64,000 nucleotides of DNA from Alphaproteobacteria bacterium (lineage in GTDB: Bacteria > Myxococcota_A > UBA796 > GCA-2862545). This document shows positions 1 through 7,798 of the stretch, piece after piece (positions within the stretch are counted from its first letter, which is position 1; each line of letters starts with the position of its first letter). The stretch covers positions 372,001 through 436,000 of the forward strand of contig JACKER010000007.1 in the NCBI GenBank assembly GCA_020632925.1, read 5' to 3'. The notes below the pieces were generated by a model that worked only from the letters and a program-made list of their open reading frames with translations, was not told where the DNA came from and ran no database searches. Both the position numbers and the translations under genes were made by a program.

Positions 1-609
1 CCCGACATGGGGGCTGCCGGCCTGATGGCCTTCGAGACCTGGTACTACGCCCAGCTCGACAAGGAGGGGCTGATCGTCGACTGCCGCTGGAACCGCGGCG
101 GCTGGGCGAGCCAGCTCATGCTCCAGCGCCTCGCGCGTCGCCCGATCGGCTTCAACCGGGCGGCCGGCGGCGGGGTGGAGGTGTTCCCGGCGGGGACGCT
201 CAATGGCCCGTTCGTGGTGCTCACGAACGAGTTCGCCGGCTCGGACGGTGACATCTTCCCGAAGTCCATCCAAGAGCTGAAGCTCGCGCCGGTGATCGGG
301 ATGCGGAGCTGGGGTGGGGTGGTCGGGATCCGCGCCGACAAGCCGCTCGTGGACGGCGGCTTCCTCAGCCAGCCGGAGTACGCGTTCTGGTTCCGCAAGG
401 GCGGCTGGGGCGTGGAGAACCACGGGGTGGACCCGGACGTGCTGGTGCAGAACATGCCCCAGGACCTGGCGAAGAACCTCGATCCGCAGCTGCAGCGCGC
501 GATCGACGAGGTCCTGCGCCTGCACGAGCAGAACCCGCCGCTGAAGCCCGACTTCGAGACCGAGCCGACCAAGACGCGCGACGCGTTCCAGAAGGAGCTG
601 CCGCAGTGA
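1..609 (+). CDS. Tricorn-type S41 serine protease, C-terminal part (5' end outside window)
   Basis: The open frame runs in from the left edge, and its first visible residues (PDMGAAGLMAFETWYY) are typical of the interior of tricorn protease homologues, so only about the last 200 residues are present. The active-site region is recognisable: NEFAGSDGDIFP carries the nucleophilic serine in GSDGD, and GVENHGVDPD further on carries the catalytic glutamate. In this family (MEROPS S41B) these belong to the C-terminal catalytic domain, downstream of beta-propeller and PDZ domains that would lie outside the window. The likely role is degradation of peptides. The stop overlaps the slyX start by four bases (GTGA), suggesting co-translation. 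Confidence 0.88.
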   Translation, partial: PDMGAAGLMAFETWYYAQLDKEGLIVDCRWNRGGWASQLMLQRLARRPIGFNRAAGGGVEVFPAGTLNGPFVVLTNEFAGSDGDIFPKSIQELKLAPVIGMRSWGGVVGIRADKPLVDGGFLSQPEYAFWFRKGGWGVENHGVDPDVLVQNMPQDLAKNLDPQLQRAIDEVLRLHEQNPPLKPDFETEPTKTRDAFQKELPQ

Positions 610-800
610 CCCCGGACGAGCGCATCATGGAGCTCGAGATCAAGGTCGCGTTCCAGGACAAGCTGCTGGCCGACCTCGACGAGGTGGTGCGCCACCTCCG
701 CGACCAGATCGACACGCTGCGCGAGGAGCTCGCCACGCTCACCGAGTCGCTCCAGCCGCAGCGCGGCGAGATCGTCGACGAGAAGCCCCCGCACTGGTGA
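606..800 (+). CDS. slyX: SlyX family small coiled-coil protein
   Basis: A 64-residue, highly charged protein. It is predicted to be almost entirely coiled coil (ELEIKVAFQDKLLADLDEVV) and ends in EKPPHW, close to the PPPHY-type tail that marks the SlyX family. The GTG start overlaps the stop of the protease (GTGA); an in-frame ATG at 627 is an alternative that would leave a 57-residue protein. The biochemical function of SlyX is unknown even where the family is well studied. Length and both motifs fit, so the family call is good although the role is not. Confidence 0.85.
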   Translation: MTPDERIMELEIKVAFQDKLLADLDEVVRHLRDQIDTLREELATLTESLQPQRGEIVDEKPPHW

Positions 801-803
801 TTT

Positions 804-817
804 GGGCTACGGGCTAC
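804..817 (+). repeat. Heptanucleotide repeat, two GGGCTAC units
   Basis: Two perfect copies of GGGCTAC lie just after the slyX stop. They are inverted relative to the longer array at 906-966, so the two could pair in single-stranded form. The same unit recurs at 52392-52446. Confidence 0.8.
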
Positions 818-905
818 CGGCCAGAGGGGGACACGTAGGTCGTTCGCAACTTGATTGCGTCGCTGACCGCTCGTGCCAAGCGTCGACGAACGGGGTCCAA
901 GTCAA
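818..905. other. Intergenic stretch with small inverted repeats
   Basis: No gene is seen here. It contains a hairpin CGCAA-CTTGA-TTGCG near 847-861, flanked by CGTTCG and CGAACG, so it is a nested inverted repeat between the two heptamer arrays. I see no promoter or terminator that I would defend. Confidence 0.5.
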
Positions 906-966
906 CAGCCCGAGGCCAGTAGCCAGCAGCCTGAAGCCTGTAGCCTGTAGCCTGTAGCCTGTACCC
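906..966 (-). repeat. Heptanucleotide tandem array (GGCTACA-type, minus orientation)
   Basis: Nine consecutive period-7 units run on the plus strand as cagcc, cgaggcc, agtagcc, agcagcc, tgaagcc, three perfect tgtagcc and tgtaccc. Read on the minus strand the core is GGCTACA/GGCTACT. Units decay away from a perfect core of three, as expected of a slippage-generated short tandem repeat. The array lies about 30 bases upstream of the TTG start at 998. Confidence 0.9.
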
Positions 967-997
967 CGAACGGCCCGTACGCCGAGCGAGGAGTCCC

Positions 998-1834
998 TTG
1001 TCCCATGTCGTGACCGTCGAGCCCGAGCCTTTCAGCGCCTGTGGTGGTGCGATCGAGGTCCGCGCCGTGCCCTCCGCCAGCGACAACCTCGTGTGGCTCG
1101 CGATCGCCACCGCCACCAACGAGGCGCTGGTGGTCGACGGACCCACCGCGGCCGAGGTGATCGAGGTGATCGATCGGCTCGGCGCGAGGCTCTCGGCGGT
1201 GTGGATCACCCACGGACACGGCGATCACGTCGGCGTGCTCGCGAGCCTCGCGAAGCTCGGGCGGCTCGAGGGCGTGGAGGTCGTGGCGTCGGCCGACACC
1301 GCGCTCCCCGTCCCTGCGACCCGGCTCGTGGACGACGGCGACACCGTGCGCTTCGCGGGGCTGCAGGCGCGCGTGCTGCGCACCGAGGGCCACATGGCGG
1401 GCCACGTGTCGTACCTGCTCGGCGACGTGCTGTTCTGCGGGGACACGATGTTCGCGGCGGGCTGCGGGCGGCCGTTCCACGATGTGGGCGCGCTACACGG
1501 GTCGCTCGAGCGGCTCGCCGCGCTGCCGCCCGACACCCGGATCTGCTGCGCCCACGAGTACACCCTCTCGAACCTGCGCTTCGCCTGGTGGGCCGACCCC
1601 GGGAACACCGCGCTCGCCGAGCGCATCCGCCGGGTGCGGGCCGAGCGGGCCGCCGGACGCACCGTCGTGCCCTCGACGCTGGGCGAGGAGCTCGCGACCA
1701 ACCCGTTCCTGCGTGCGGGGGATCCGGCGGTGGCGGCGCGCGTCGGCGGTGGCGGCCGCGCCGAGGTCTTCGCGGCCCTGCGCGGCGCCAAGGACCGCGG
1801 TGTGGGCGTCAGCGAGGACGAGCTACCTTCCTGA
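998..1834 (+). CDS. Metallo-beta-lactamase-fold hydrolase, glyoxalase II-like
   Basis: A 278-residue metallohydrolase. The zinc-binding THGHGDH signature is at residues 71-77, followed by GHMAGHVSY (131-139), CGDTMFAAGCGRPF (147-160) and CCAHEYTLSNLRFA (183-196). That order and the CAHEYT block are typical of hydroxyacylglutathione hydrolase (glyoxalase II), which hydrolyses S-D-lactoylglutathione in the cytoplasm. The start chosen is TTG at 998 because GAGGAG sits five bases upstream and the reading frame before it is interrupted by the heptamer array. The N-terminus is about 15 residues longer than usual for GloB. A related thioester hydrolase with another substrate cannot be excluded. Its 3' end overlaps the DUF3052 remnant on the other strand. 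Confidence 0.82.
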   Translation: MSHVVTVEPEPFSACGGAIEVRAVPSASDNLVWLAIATATNEALVVDGPTAAEVIEVIDRLGARLSAVWITHGHGDHVGVLASLAKLGRLEGVEVVASADTALPVPATRLVDDGDTVRFAGLQARVLRTEGHMAGHVSYLLGDVLFCGDTMFAAGCGRPFHDVGALHGSLERLAALPPDTRICCAHEYTLSNLRFAWWADPGNTALAERIRRVRAERAAGRTVVPSTLGEELATNPFLRAGDPAVAARVGGGGRAEVFAALRGAKDRGVGVSEDELPS

Positions 1835-1943
1835 GGAGCCGCTCCGGAATGGCGAGGCCCTCCGGCGCGTCCACGAGCAGCAACCGCGTCCCCGGGCGGA
1901 TGCCGAGCTTCCTCGCGAGCGGGGTACCGGAGTAGCCTGCCAC
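1809..1943 (-). pseudogene. N-terminal remnant of a DUF3052 protein
   Basis: On the minus strand a GTG start at 1943, preceded by GGGAGG four bases upstream, opens a 44-codon frame. It begins VAGYSGTPLARKLGIRPGTR and continues with LLLVDAPEG, which is the conserved beginning of DUF3052 (GYSGTPLAxKLGI...APEG). After about 31 residues the similarity stops and the frame ends at 1809 inside the 3' end of the convergent hydrolase gene. Family members are normally around 130-150 residues, so this is a truncated copy that kept its ribosome-binding site and start. A functional 44-residue microprotein is possible but less likely. Confidence 0.6.
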
Positions 1944-2033
1944 GTGTCCTCCCAGCGCCAAGCTACCGAACCCTGCGCTTCCGTTGGCGACGTCTCCCTC
2001 GGACGGGCTACGCTGGCGGGTCGAGGAGCGTGG

Positions 2034-2996
2034 ATGCGGGGGTTGGCCCTGGTGCTGTTGTCGAGCGCGGGCGGCTGTCATTGCCGACCCGACCTGCCCG
2101 ATCCGCCCGACGACACCGATGACACCGACCTCCCGCCGCACAGCGCGCAGACGGCCGACACCGCGGTCGCCGGCCCCTGCCAGGTCCCCGAGATCGAGCC
2201 GAACGAGACGCCCAGCGAGGCCGTGCCCCTGCCCATGGAGCTCCACGCCTGCGGGACCTTCGAGCCCGCGGGGGACCTCGACCTGTGGCGCTTCGAGCTC
2301 GAGCAGGACGCGTGGCTGCTCACTCGCCTGCAGGCCGCCGACGGGTCGATCGCGGACCCCAACCTGCTGCTCACGGCGGTGGGCGAGAGCTGGGCCGCGG
2401 CCCGCGCCGACGACCCCGAGAGCCTCGACGTCACCCTGGTCTTCCCCGCGCCCGCCGGGACGTACCAGCTGACCACGTCCGAGCAGCTGTTCCGCGGGGG
2501 CGAGCGCTACGGGTACGACCTCGTGGTCAGCGAGACCAAGCCCCCCGTCAGCTGGACGCGGACGGAGGCGGAGCCCAACGACGCGCAGGCCACGGCCCAG
2601 ACGGTGGCGGCGGGCGACGTCGTGTTCGGCACGATGTCGGGCAACGGCGCCCTGCCCGACTACGACTGGTACAAGATCGCCATCCCGCCCGGAAAGCACA
2701 CGCTCACCCTCGACGTCACCGCCTTCGACGAGGGCTCGTCCGCGAACCTGACGTTGTACCTGTTCGACGACACCCTGGGATACCTTCCCGAGGGGTGCCG
2801 CGACGGTTGTCCCGCGAACGACCTCGGATGCGTGGAGTGCGCGATCGAGGGTGGTATCCGCGGCGTCGAGCTCGACCCCCACGGCGAATACGTGAGCTCG
2901 GGGGGCGAGGTGGTGTGGATCCAGGTGTTGGAGAACGGGTCCCGCGAGGGGCCTGCCAACTGGTACGTGCTCGAGATCGGGCTGGAGGGATCATGA
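2034..2996 (+). CDS. Lipoprotein with two PPC-type domains
   Basis: A 320-residue exported protein. The signal peptide is short (MRGLALVLLSSAGGC, lipobox AGGC, lipidated cysteine 15), followed by an Asp/Thr-rich linker (DDTDDTDLPP). Two repeats begin IEPNETPSEAVPL and AEPNDAQATAQTV; these are openings of bacterial pre-peptidase C-terminal (PPC) beta-sandwich domains, each with a downstream D-W/Y-[FY]-x-[IFL] strand. The ATG at 2034 is preferred because GAGGAG lies five bases upstream; longer in-frame starts lack a signal peptide. It is first in a four-gene set, overlapping the next gene by ATGA. It is probably anchored in the outer membrane facing the periplasm or surface. No catalytic domain is present. 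Confidence 0.8.
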   Translation: MRGLALVLLSSAGGCHCRPDLPDPPDDTDDTDLPPHSAQTADTAVAGPCQVPEIEPNETPSEAVPLPMELHACGTFEPAGDLDLWRFELEQDAWLLTRLQAADGSIADPNLLLTAVGESWAAARADDPESLDVTLVFPAPAGTYQLTTSEQLFRGGERYGYDLVVSETKPPVSWTRTEAEPNDAQATAQTVAAGDVVFGTMSGNGALPDYDWYKIAIPPGKHTLTLDVTAFDEGSSANLTLYLFDDTLGYLPEGCRDGCPANDLGCVECAIEGGIRGVELDPHGEYVSSGGEVVWIQVLENGSREGPANWYVLEIGLEGS

Positions 2997-3982
2997 GGAC
3001 CGTCTTCCTGGTGGCGGCGCTCGTCGCCTGCAAGAAGGAGGAGCCGCCTCCGGACCGGCTGACCGACACCGGTTGGTTCGACACGACCGGCACCACGACC
3101 GCGGACTGCAACGACCGCTTCGTCACCACCGTCCCGACGAATGGCACGCGCGGGTGGTACTGGCGCGATCGACCCGTGGTGTACGCGCAGACCGAGAACC
3201 ACGCGGCGTATCGCGTGTGGCTCCAGGACACCGACGGCAACCGGCTCGACACCTCGGTGACGTGGGATGGGCTGGCGGGGACCGTCGAGTGGGACGGTTG
3301 GCTCGCGGCGAACACGACGTACGAGCTGGTGCTCGACGACTGCGCCACGACCTCGACCGTCACCTTCGACACGTCGGAGCTCGGGGCGCCGCTGTCGATC
3401 ACCGCCAACGAGCTCGTGGGCAACACGTACCTGCTCGATCTGGTCGACGCGAACTGGGTGGAGCCGGCCACGCTGGCGCCGCTGGTGTACGTCTACTTCA
3501 CCACCCCGGTGCTCCTCGGCGTCCAGTACGCCGACACCACGCGCATCGACCTGGTCGGCGCGCCGGGCATCGTGGACCAGTTCGGCGTGGTCACGCAGGA
3601 CAACGGTGCCGCCACCTGGGACTTCCCGCTGAGCGACTTCACCGACTCGCCCTTCCTGGACGCCCGGGTGGCGCAGCTCGTCCTGCAGTACACCGACGGC
3701 GGCGTGACCGTGGACATCCCCGTCGAGAACTACGTGTTCCAGGCGACCTTCGAGCCCGACGGCCGGACGCTCGGCGGCGGCGTCCTCTCCGGGCGTGGCG
3801 ACACGCGCTACCTCGGCGCGCTGCTCGGTGACGACTCGCCCGACGCGATGTGCGTCCTCGCCGACTCGCTGGAGGTGCCCTGCCTGCCGTGCGCCGACGG
3901 GCAGCCCTACTGCCTCGACATCCGCGCCGAGGACGTGCGCGGCACCCTGGTCGAAGGGTTGCGGCTGGTCGAGCGGGGGTGA
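2993..3982 (+). CDS. Hypothetical lipoprotein with Ig-like beta domains
   Basis: A 329-residue protein with a minimal lipoprotein signal (MRTVFLVAALVAC, lipobox LVAC) and a charged/Thr-Asp linker. The remainder looks all-beta, with Ig-like stretches such as GTRGWYWRDRPVVYAQTE, and a C-terminal cysteine cluster (C-V-L...VPCLPCADGQPYCLDI) that could form disulphides. I do not recognise a family. The ATG start overlaps the upstream stop (ATGA) and the next gene begins three bases after its stop, so it is clearly part of the HTTM operon. It is a candidate partner or substrate of the membrane protein at 4660-5595. Confidence 0.75.
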   Translation: MRTVFLVAALVACKKEEPPPDRLTDTGWFDTTGTTTADCNDRFVTTVPTNGTRGWYWRDRPVVYAQTENHAAYRVWLQDTDGNRLDTSVTWDGLAGTVEWDGWLAANTTYELVLDDCATTSTVTFDTSELGAPLSITANELVGNTYLLDLVDANWVEPATLAPLVYVYFTTPVLLGVQYADTTRIDLVGAPGIVDQFGVVTQDNGAATWDFPLSDFTDSPFLDARVAQLVLQYTDGGVTVDIPVENYVFQATFEPDGRTLGGGVLSGRGDTRYLGALLGDDSPDAMCVLADSLEVPCLPCADGQPYCLDIRAEDVRGTLVEGLRLVERG

Positions 3983-3985
3983 GGG

Positions 3986-4663
3986 GTGGAGCGGGCGTGG
4001 AGGGCGCTGCGAGCGCTGTTCGTGGTGTTCCACGTCGTCGCCGTCAGCGTGGCGGCCTTCCCCTCGGTCGGCAACGCGGGCCTGAACCGCGACGCCTGGA
4101 AGCAGCCCACGGTCCAGGGGGAGTTCCGGGCCTGGGCGGGGCGGCTCGGAGCGCTCGGCGTGCACCTGACCCCGACCGAGCTCGAGGATCGGCTCTGGAC
4201 CATCGCCACCACGACCGAGGGCGTGCGCCAGGACATCCTGACCCCCTTCCAGCCCTACTACCGGTACTGCGGCACCTGGCAGTCCTGGAAGATGTTCGTC
4301 GCGCCGCATCGATACCCGTCGCGCCTCGAGATCCTGCTCGATCGGGGCGAGGGTCGGTTCGAGCCGCTCTACGTCGCCGACTCTTCCGAGTACGACTGGC
4401 ACGCGACCTGGTTCCACCACGACCGCATGCGGGCCGCCGTCTTCCGCTACGGCTGGGACCACTTCCGCCCGTGGCGCAAGCAGTTCGCCGACTGGGTGGC
4501 GCGGGTCGCGGCCGACGAGTTCCCGGACGCGAGGCTGGTCCGCGTGCAGTTCGTCCACTACCGCACGCCCTCGCCCGAGGAGGTGCTGGCGGGCGCACCC
4601 GTGGAGATGGGCGAGACGATGAGCCAGACGCGGCGGCTGTCCGACTTCCGGGGCGCTCGGTGA
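3986..4663 (+). CDS. Membrane-anchored hypothetical protein adjacent to HTTM
   Basis: A 225-residue protein starting at GTG 3986. One N-terminal hydrophobic segment (about residues 8-27, RALFVVFHVVAVSVAAF) precedes a soluble, Trp/His/Tyr-rich domain containing YYRYCGTWQSWKMF and DWHATWFHHDRMRAAVF. It resembles the small soluble partners often encoded next to HTTM-domain proteins, but I cannot assign a Pfam family by eye. The stop overlaps the HTTM start by GTGA, so the two are translationally coupled. The aromatic/His-rich stretches could bind metal or a quinone-like cofactor; that is speculation. Confidence 0.72.
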   Translation: MERAWRALRALFVVFHVVAVSVAAFPSVGNAGLNRDAWKQPTVQGEFRAWAGRLGALGVHLTPTELEDRLWTIATTTEGVRQDILTPFQPYYRYCGTWQSWKMFVAPHRYPSRLEILLDRGEGRFEPLYVADSSEYDWHATWFHHDRMRAAVFRYGWDHFRPWRKQFADWVARVAADEFPDARLVRVQFVHYRTPSPEEVLAGAPVEMGETMSQTRRLSDFRGAR

Positions 4664-5595
4664 AGGTCTGGTCGTGGCTGCTCGCGGTGACGTCCGCTCG
4701 GGAGTCCGCGACCGTGCTCGCGCTGTTCCGCATCGGGATGGGCCTGTCGACCCTGTTGACGGTGGGCACGGTCGTCGTGACCGGCCTGGTGCCGATCCTG
4801 TGGGTCGATCGGGCGGACGGCGGCATGCGTCAGCTGGTCGATCCGTCCTGGCTCGTGCAGGCGCTCGGAGGCCCCCACCCGCACGTGATCTACCCCCTCG
4901 TGGGGCTCTCGTTGCTCTGCGGCGCGCTGATGGTCCTGGGCGTGGGCGGACGGCTGACGGCGCTGCTCGCGCTCCTCGCCACCAGCGCGGTCACCGACGT
5001 GAACAACCACGCCGGCGGCAGCTACGACATCCTGCTCGCGAACGGGCTGTGGCTCGTGGTCCTCGCGGGCGGCGACCAGACGTTGTCGGTGACGGCGCGG
5101 CTGCGTACCGGGCGGTGGTGGCCCCTGGTGGAGGCCTGGTCGGTCCCGCGCTGGCTCGCGCTGTGGCAGCTCGTCCTGATGTACTGCACGACCGGGCTGC
5201 AGAAGCTGTCGGCCTACTGGGTGCCCGGCGGCGAGGCGAGCGCGCTCTACTACATCCTCCAGCAGCCGGAGTGGCATCGTCACGACATGAGCTGGATGGC
5301 CCCGTGGTTCTGGACCACCCAGATCGCGACGACGGTCACCTGGCTGTGGGAGGTCGGCGCCCCGATCTGGCTGCTCGCCGTGTGGTACGCGTACACCCCC
5401 GAGCGCGGCGGAGCGCTGCGCGCCTGGTTCTCTCGGCTGCACGTGCGGGGGGCGTTCGCCGCGATCGGCGTGATGGTCCACCTGATCATCCTGGTGACGA
5501 TGGAGGTGGGGCCGTTCTCCGTCCTCTCGGTCTCCTACTACGTGGTGACCGCGTCCTCGGCCGAGTGGGAGCGGTGGTTGCGCCGCCCCGCGTGA
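4660..5595 (+). CDS. HTTM-domain (vitamin K-dependent gamma-carboxylase-like) membrane protein
   Basis: A 311-residue polytopic membrane protein, start GTG at 4660 overlapping the preceding stop. Features of the HTTM domain are visible: an N-terminal FRIGMG segment, several hydrophobic helices, and LWQLVLMYCTTGLQKLSAYW, matching the QL-x-Y-x-SG-x-K-x-x-x-x-W block of the family. Bacterial HTTM proteins are homologous to the membrane part of gamma-glutamyl carboxylase, but for most the substrate is unknown. Coupling with two lipoproteins and a membrane-anchored protein suggests a function in the envelope. The large C-terminal domain of the animal enzyme is absent, as is usual in short bacterial forms. 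Confidence 0.82.
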   Translation: MKVWSWLLAVTSARESATVLALFRIGMGLSTLLTVGTVVVTGLVPILWVDRADGGMRQLVDPSWLVQALGGPHPHVIYPLVGLSLLCGALMVLGVGGRLTALLALLATSAVTDVNNHAGGSYDILLANGLWLVVLAGGDQTLSVTARLRTGRWWPLVEAWSVPRWLALWQLVLMYCTTGLQKLSAYWVPGGEASALYYILQQPEWHRHDMSWMAPWFWTTQIATTVTWLWEVGAPIWLLAVWYAYTPERGGALRAWFSRLHVRGAFAAIGVMVHLIILVTMEVGPFSVLSVSYYVVTASSAEWERWLRRPA

Positions 5596-5701
5596 GCGTG
5601 AACGTCGCGTCTCGAAGCGTCACCAGGGATCACGAGGTTGGTCGAGGACTCGCCGCGACGCGCTGCGGTGTGTACGGAAGCTGGACCGTCGGGAGGTTGT
5701 G

Positions 5702-5929
5702 ATGCTGGGTGTCGGCCTTGGCCTGTGGATGACCATCGAGCAGGGTGGCGGCGCGGTGCGGATGCCTGCGGACTGGATCGTGCGCGAGGCCACCCCGGTC
5801 TCCGTGCCGACGGCGGATGGGCTGGTGGACCTGCGGGACGTGGCGCGCGACGTGCTCGTGGGCGGCGAGGGGACGGTCGAGATCACGGACGGAGGCCGTG
5901 CCTACGTCGTGCGGCTCGGGTTCGAGTAG
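5702..5929 (+). CDS. Small hypothetical protein
   Basis: A 75-residue frame with ATG at 5702 and GGGAGG five bases upstream; a GTG at 5699 is adjacent. The sequence (PADWIVREATPVSVPTADG, then a basic-poor beta-like C-terminus ending YVVRLGFE) has no motif that I recognise. Its 3' end overlaps the convergent kinase gene by 28 bases. The good ribosome-binding site and typical composition support reality, but no family is evident. Confidence 0.5.
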   Translation: MLGVGLGLWMTIEQGGGAVRMPADWIVREATPVSVPTADGLVDLRDVARDVLVGGEGTVEITDGGRAYVVRLGFE

Positions 5930-7167
5930 ACGGGCAGCCACACGGTGATCGTGGTGCCGTCGCCGGGTCGGGAGCGCACGTCGAGCGCACCAGCGTGTCC
6001 GCGGACGACACCGAGCACCGTCGACAGCCCGAAGCCCGTCCCGCGCTCCTTCGTGGTGTAGAAGGGCTCGAAGGCGCGGAGGCTGCTTCCGGGCGTCATC
6101 CCCGCGCCGTCGTCGCGCACGGAGATGCGCACCGAGGGTCCCGGCTCCGCGCGGAAGTCCCAGGTGGGGGGCCGGCGCGGTCCGTCGTCGGCGCCGAGGT
6201 CCACCGACACGGTGCCCGCCTTCGTCGGCATGGACTCGATCGCGTTGGACAGCAGGTTGAGCACCACCTGCCGCAGCTGGAGCGCGTCGACCTCCGGGTC
6301 GGGCAGGTCCGGTGGTGCCTCCACCCGGAGGGTCACGCCGTCCGGCAGCCCGACCGACACCAGGCGCACGAGCTCGTCCACCAGCGGCCGGAGGGAGACC
6401 GGGCGGTTGTCGCGAGGCGCCTGGCCCGACCAGGTGAGGAGCAGGGCGCAGAGCTCCTCGGCGCGGTCGCTGGCACGATCGATCGCGTCGATGCTCCCAC
6501 CGTCGACGCCGTCGGCCCGGATCCGGTCCACGTTGGCGCGGATGATCGTCAGGAAGCTACGGAAGTCGTGGGCTGCGCCGGCGGCGAGCAGGCCCAGGCT
6601 GCGGATGCGGTCCCGCCGCTCGACCTCCTCCTCCAGGTGACGACGCTCTCGTTCGGCCTCGACCCGCCGCTCGGTCTCGAGCGCCATGGACACGAGATCG
6701 CCGATCGCGCCCGCGAACCCGCGCTCCCAGGGCTCGAAGACCCGCGGCTCGCCGGTGTGCTCGTGGCAGATCACGCCCACGACGTGGCCTGAGCGCAGCA
6801 AGGGCACGTCGAGCATCGCCGAGACGCGGTGGGCGCGAAGGTAGCGCCCCAGGCCCTTCGTGCGCGGATCGGTGGTGGTGTCGAACGCGGCGACCTCGCG
6901 CAGGACCTCGAGCGCCGCGAAGTACGCCGGCGCGGTCGCGGCGCGCAGCACGGCGCCCGACGTGTGCTCGCCGAGCTCGTCGTCGTAGTCGTCGATGCAG
7001 GTGATCGCGGTGCGATCGCCGTCATAGAGCCAGACGTTGACGCGACCGACCGACAGCGTGCGTGCTGCCGTCTCGGTGATCGCGCGGATCACGTCCAAGG
7101 CGCTGCGCGCCTCCACGTCGGCGGCGCGTCCCAGCGCGGCGATCACCCGGGCAGCGTGTTCTTCCAC
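5902..7167 (-). CDS. Cytoplasmic GAF-domain sensor histidine kinase
   Basis: A 421-residue kinase without membrane segments. Residues about 20-165 form a GAF domain (VNVWLYDG ... DVPLLRSGHVVGVICHEH), then a short coiled coil (VEAERERRHLEEEVERR). The phosphoacceptor H-box is GAAHDFRSFL with His 200, followed by N-box NLLSNAIESM, G1 DDGAGM, F-box FEPFYTTK and G2 GTGFGLST. I chose GTG at 7167 because GGAGG lies five bases upstream; GTG at 7173 adds two residues but has no spacing. A TATGGT -10-like element is seen upstream (near 7187-7192). No response regulator is adjacent, so it is an orphan sensor here. Confidence 0.88.
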   Translation of the reverse strand: MEEHAARVIAALGRAADVEARSALDVIRAITETAARTLSVGRVNVWLYDGDRTAITCIDDYDDELGEHTSGAVLRAATAPAYFAALEVLREVAAFDTTTDPRTKGLGRYLRAHRVSAMLDVPLLRSGHVVGVICHEHTGEPRVFEPWERGFAGAIGDLVSMALETERRVEAERERRHLEEEVERRDRIRSLGLLAAGAAHDFRSFLTIIRANVDRIRADGVDGGSIDAIDRASDRAEELCALLLTWSGQAPRDNRPVSLRPLVDELVRLVSVGLPDGVTLRVEAPPDLPDPEVDALQLRQVVLNLLSNAIESMPTKAGTVSVDLGADDGPRRPPTWDFRAEPGPSVRISVRDDGAGMTPGSSLRAFEPFYTTKERGTGFGLSTVLGVVRGHAGALDVRSRPGDGTTITVWLPVYSNPSRTT

Positions 7168-7228
7168 GCCCACCTCCGGCCCGAACCATACGCCAGGCGG
7201 GGGTCAGTGGCGCGAGAAATCCGAGGGA

Positions 7229-7675
7229 CTACCTGATGAGCAGGCCCTCGTGCGCGATCTCCAGGGTCTCGACCGCGAGCTCGGAGGAGCCCGAGTTGAG
7301 CTGCGGACCCTCCCACGACACCGGCCAGGCCTTCGTGAACGAGTACCGCCGGATCTCCCGGTGGTCGTTGTCGTAGATGATGATCGCGCCGCTGTTCATC
7401 GGACGGCTGCCGAAGCGATCCTGGAGGAACTCGTCACGCCACGCGAGCAGAGGCTGCGAGGCGTTCGTGGCGTACCGCAGGACGATGTTCTCCCACTTCG
7501 ACTGGCCGGGACGCTTGTGGGTCATCCCGTTCATCCCGCCCTCTTCGATCTCGAAGACGGTGGCCGTGGTCTTCAGGCCCGAGCACTCCTGGAAGTGCGC
7601 GACCTCCGTGCCGTTGAGCTCGAGCGCGAAATAGTGAGCGCCGTACGGGTCGATCATCCGCTGGGACTCGGGCAT
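7229..7675 (-). CDS. Phage/contractile-injection tail tube protein (gp19-like), isolated
   Basis: A 148-residue protein with the hallmarks of the T4 gp19-like tail-tube family: an N-terminal DPYGAHYFALELNG strand, HFQECSGLKTTATVFEIEEGG, then MTHKRPGQSKWENIVLR, and the conserved C-terminal AVETLEIAHEGL. In phages and extracellular contractile injection systems this subunit stacks as hexamers to form the inner tube. GGAGG precedes the ATG by about four bases. No sheath, baseplate, spike or AAA ATPase gene lies within the window, so it is a solitary copy. It could be a domesticated tube protein or an accessory copy serving a locus elsewhere. Codon use matches its neighbours. Confidence 0.85.
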   Translation of the reverse strand: MPESQRMIDPYGAHYFALELNGTEVAHFQECSGLKTTATVFEIEEGGMNGMTHKRPGQSKWENIVLRYATNASQPLLAWRDEFLQDRFGSRPMNSGAIIIYDNDHREIRRYSFTKAWPVSWEGPQLNSGSSELAVETLEIAHEGLLIR

Positions 7676-7798
7676 GGAACCTCCGATACAGGACGGGCCG
7701 GTGAGAAGACCGGGCTCGCGTCATTGTAGCAGCGGTCGGCCGTCCGTGGATCGTCCCCTCGTGAAATCCCGTCACGTCGTTCGCGCGGGCCACATCGC

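Noticed and set aside
906..966. CRISPR array
   Set aside because: The period is seven bases with no spacers; it is a simple tandem repeat.
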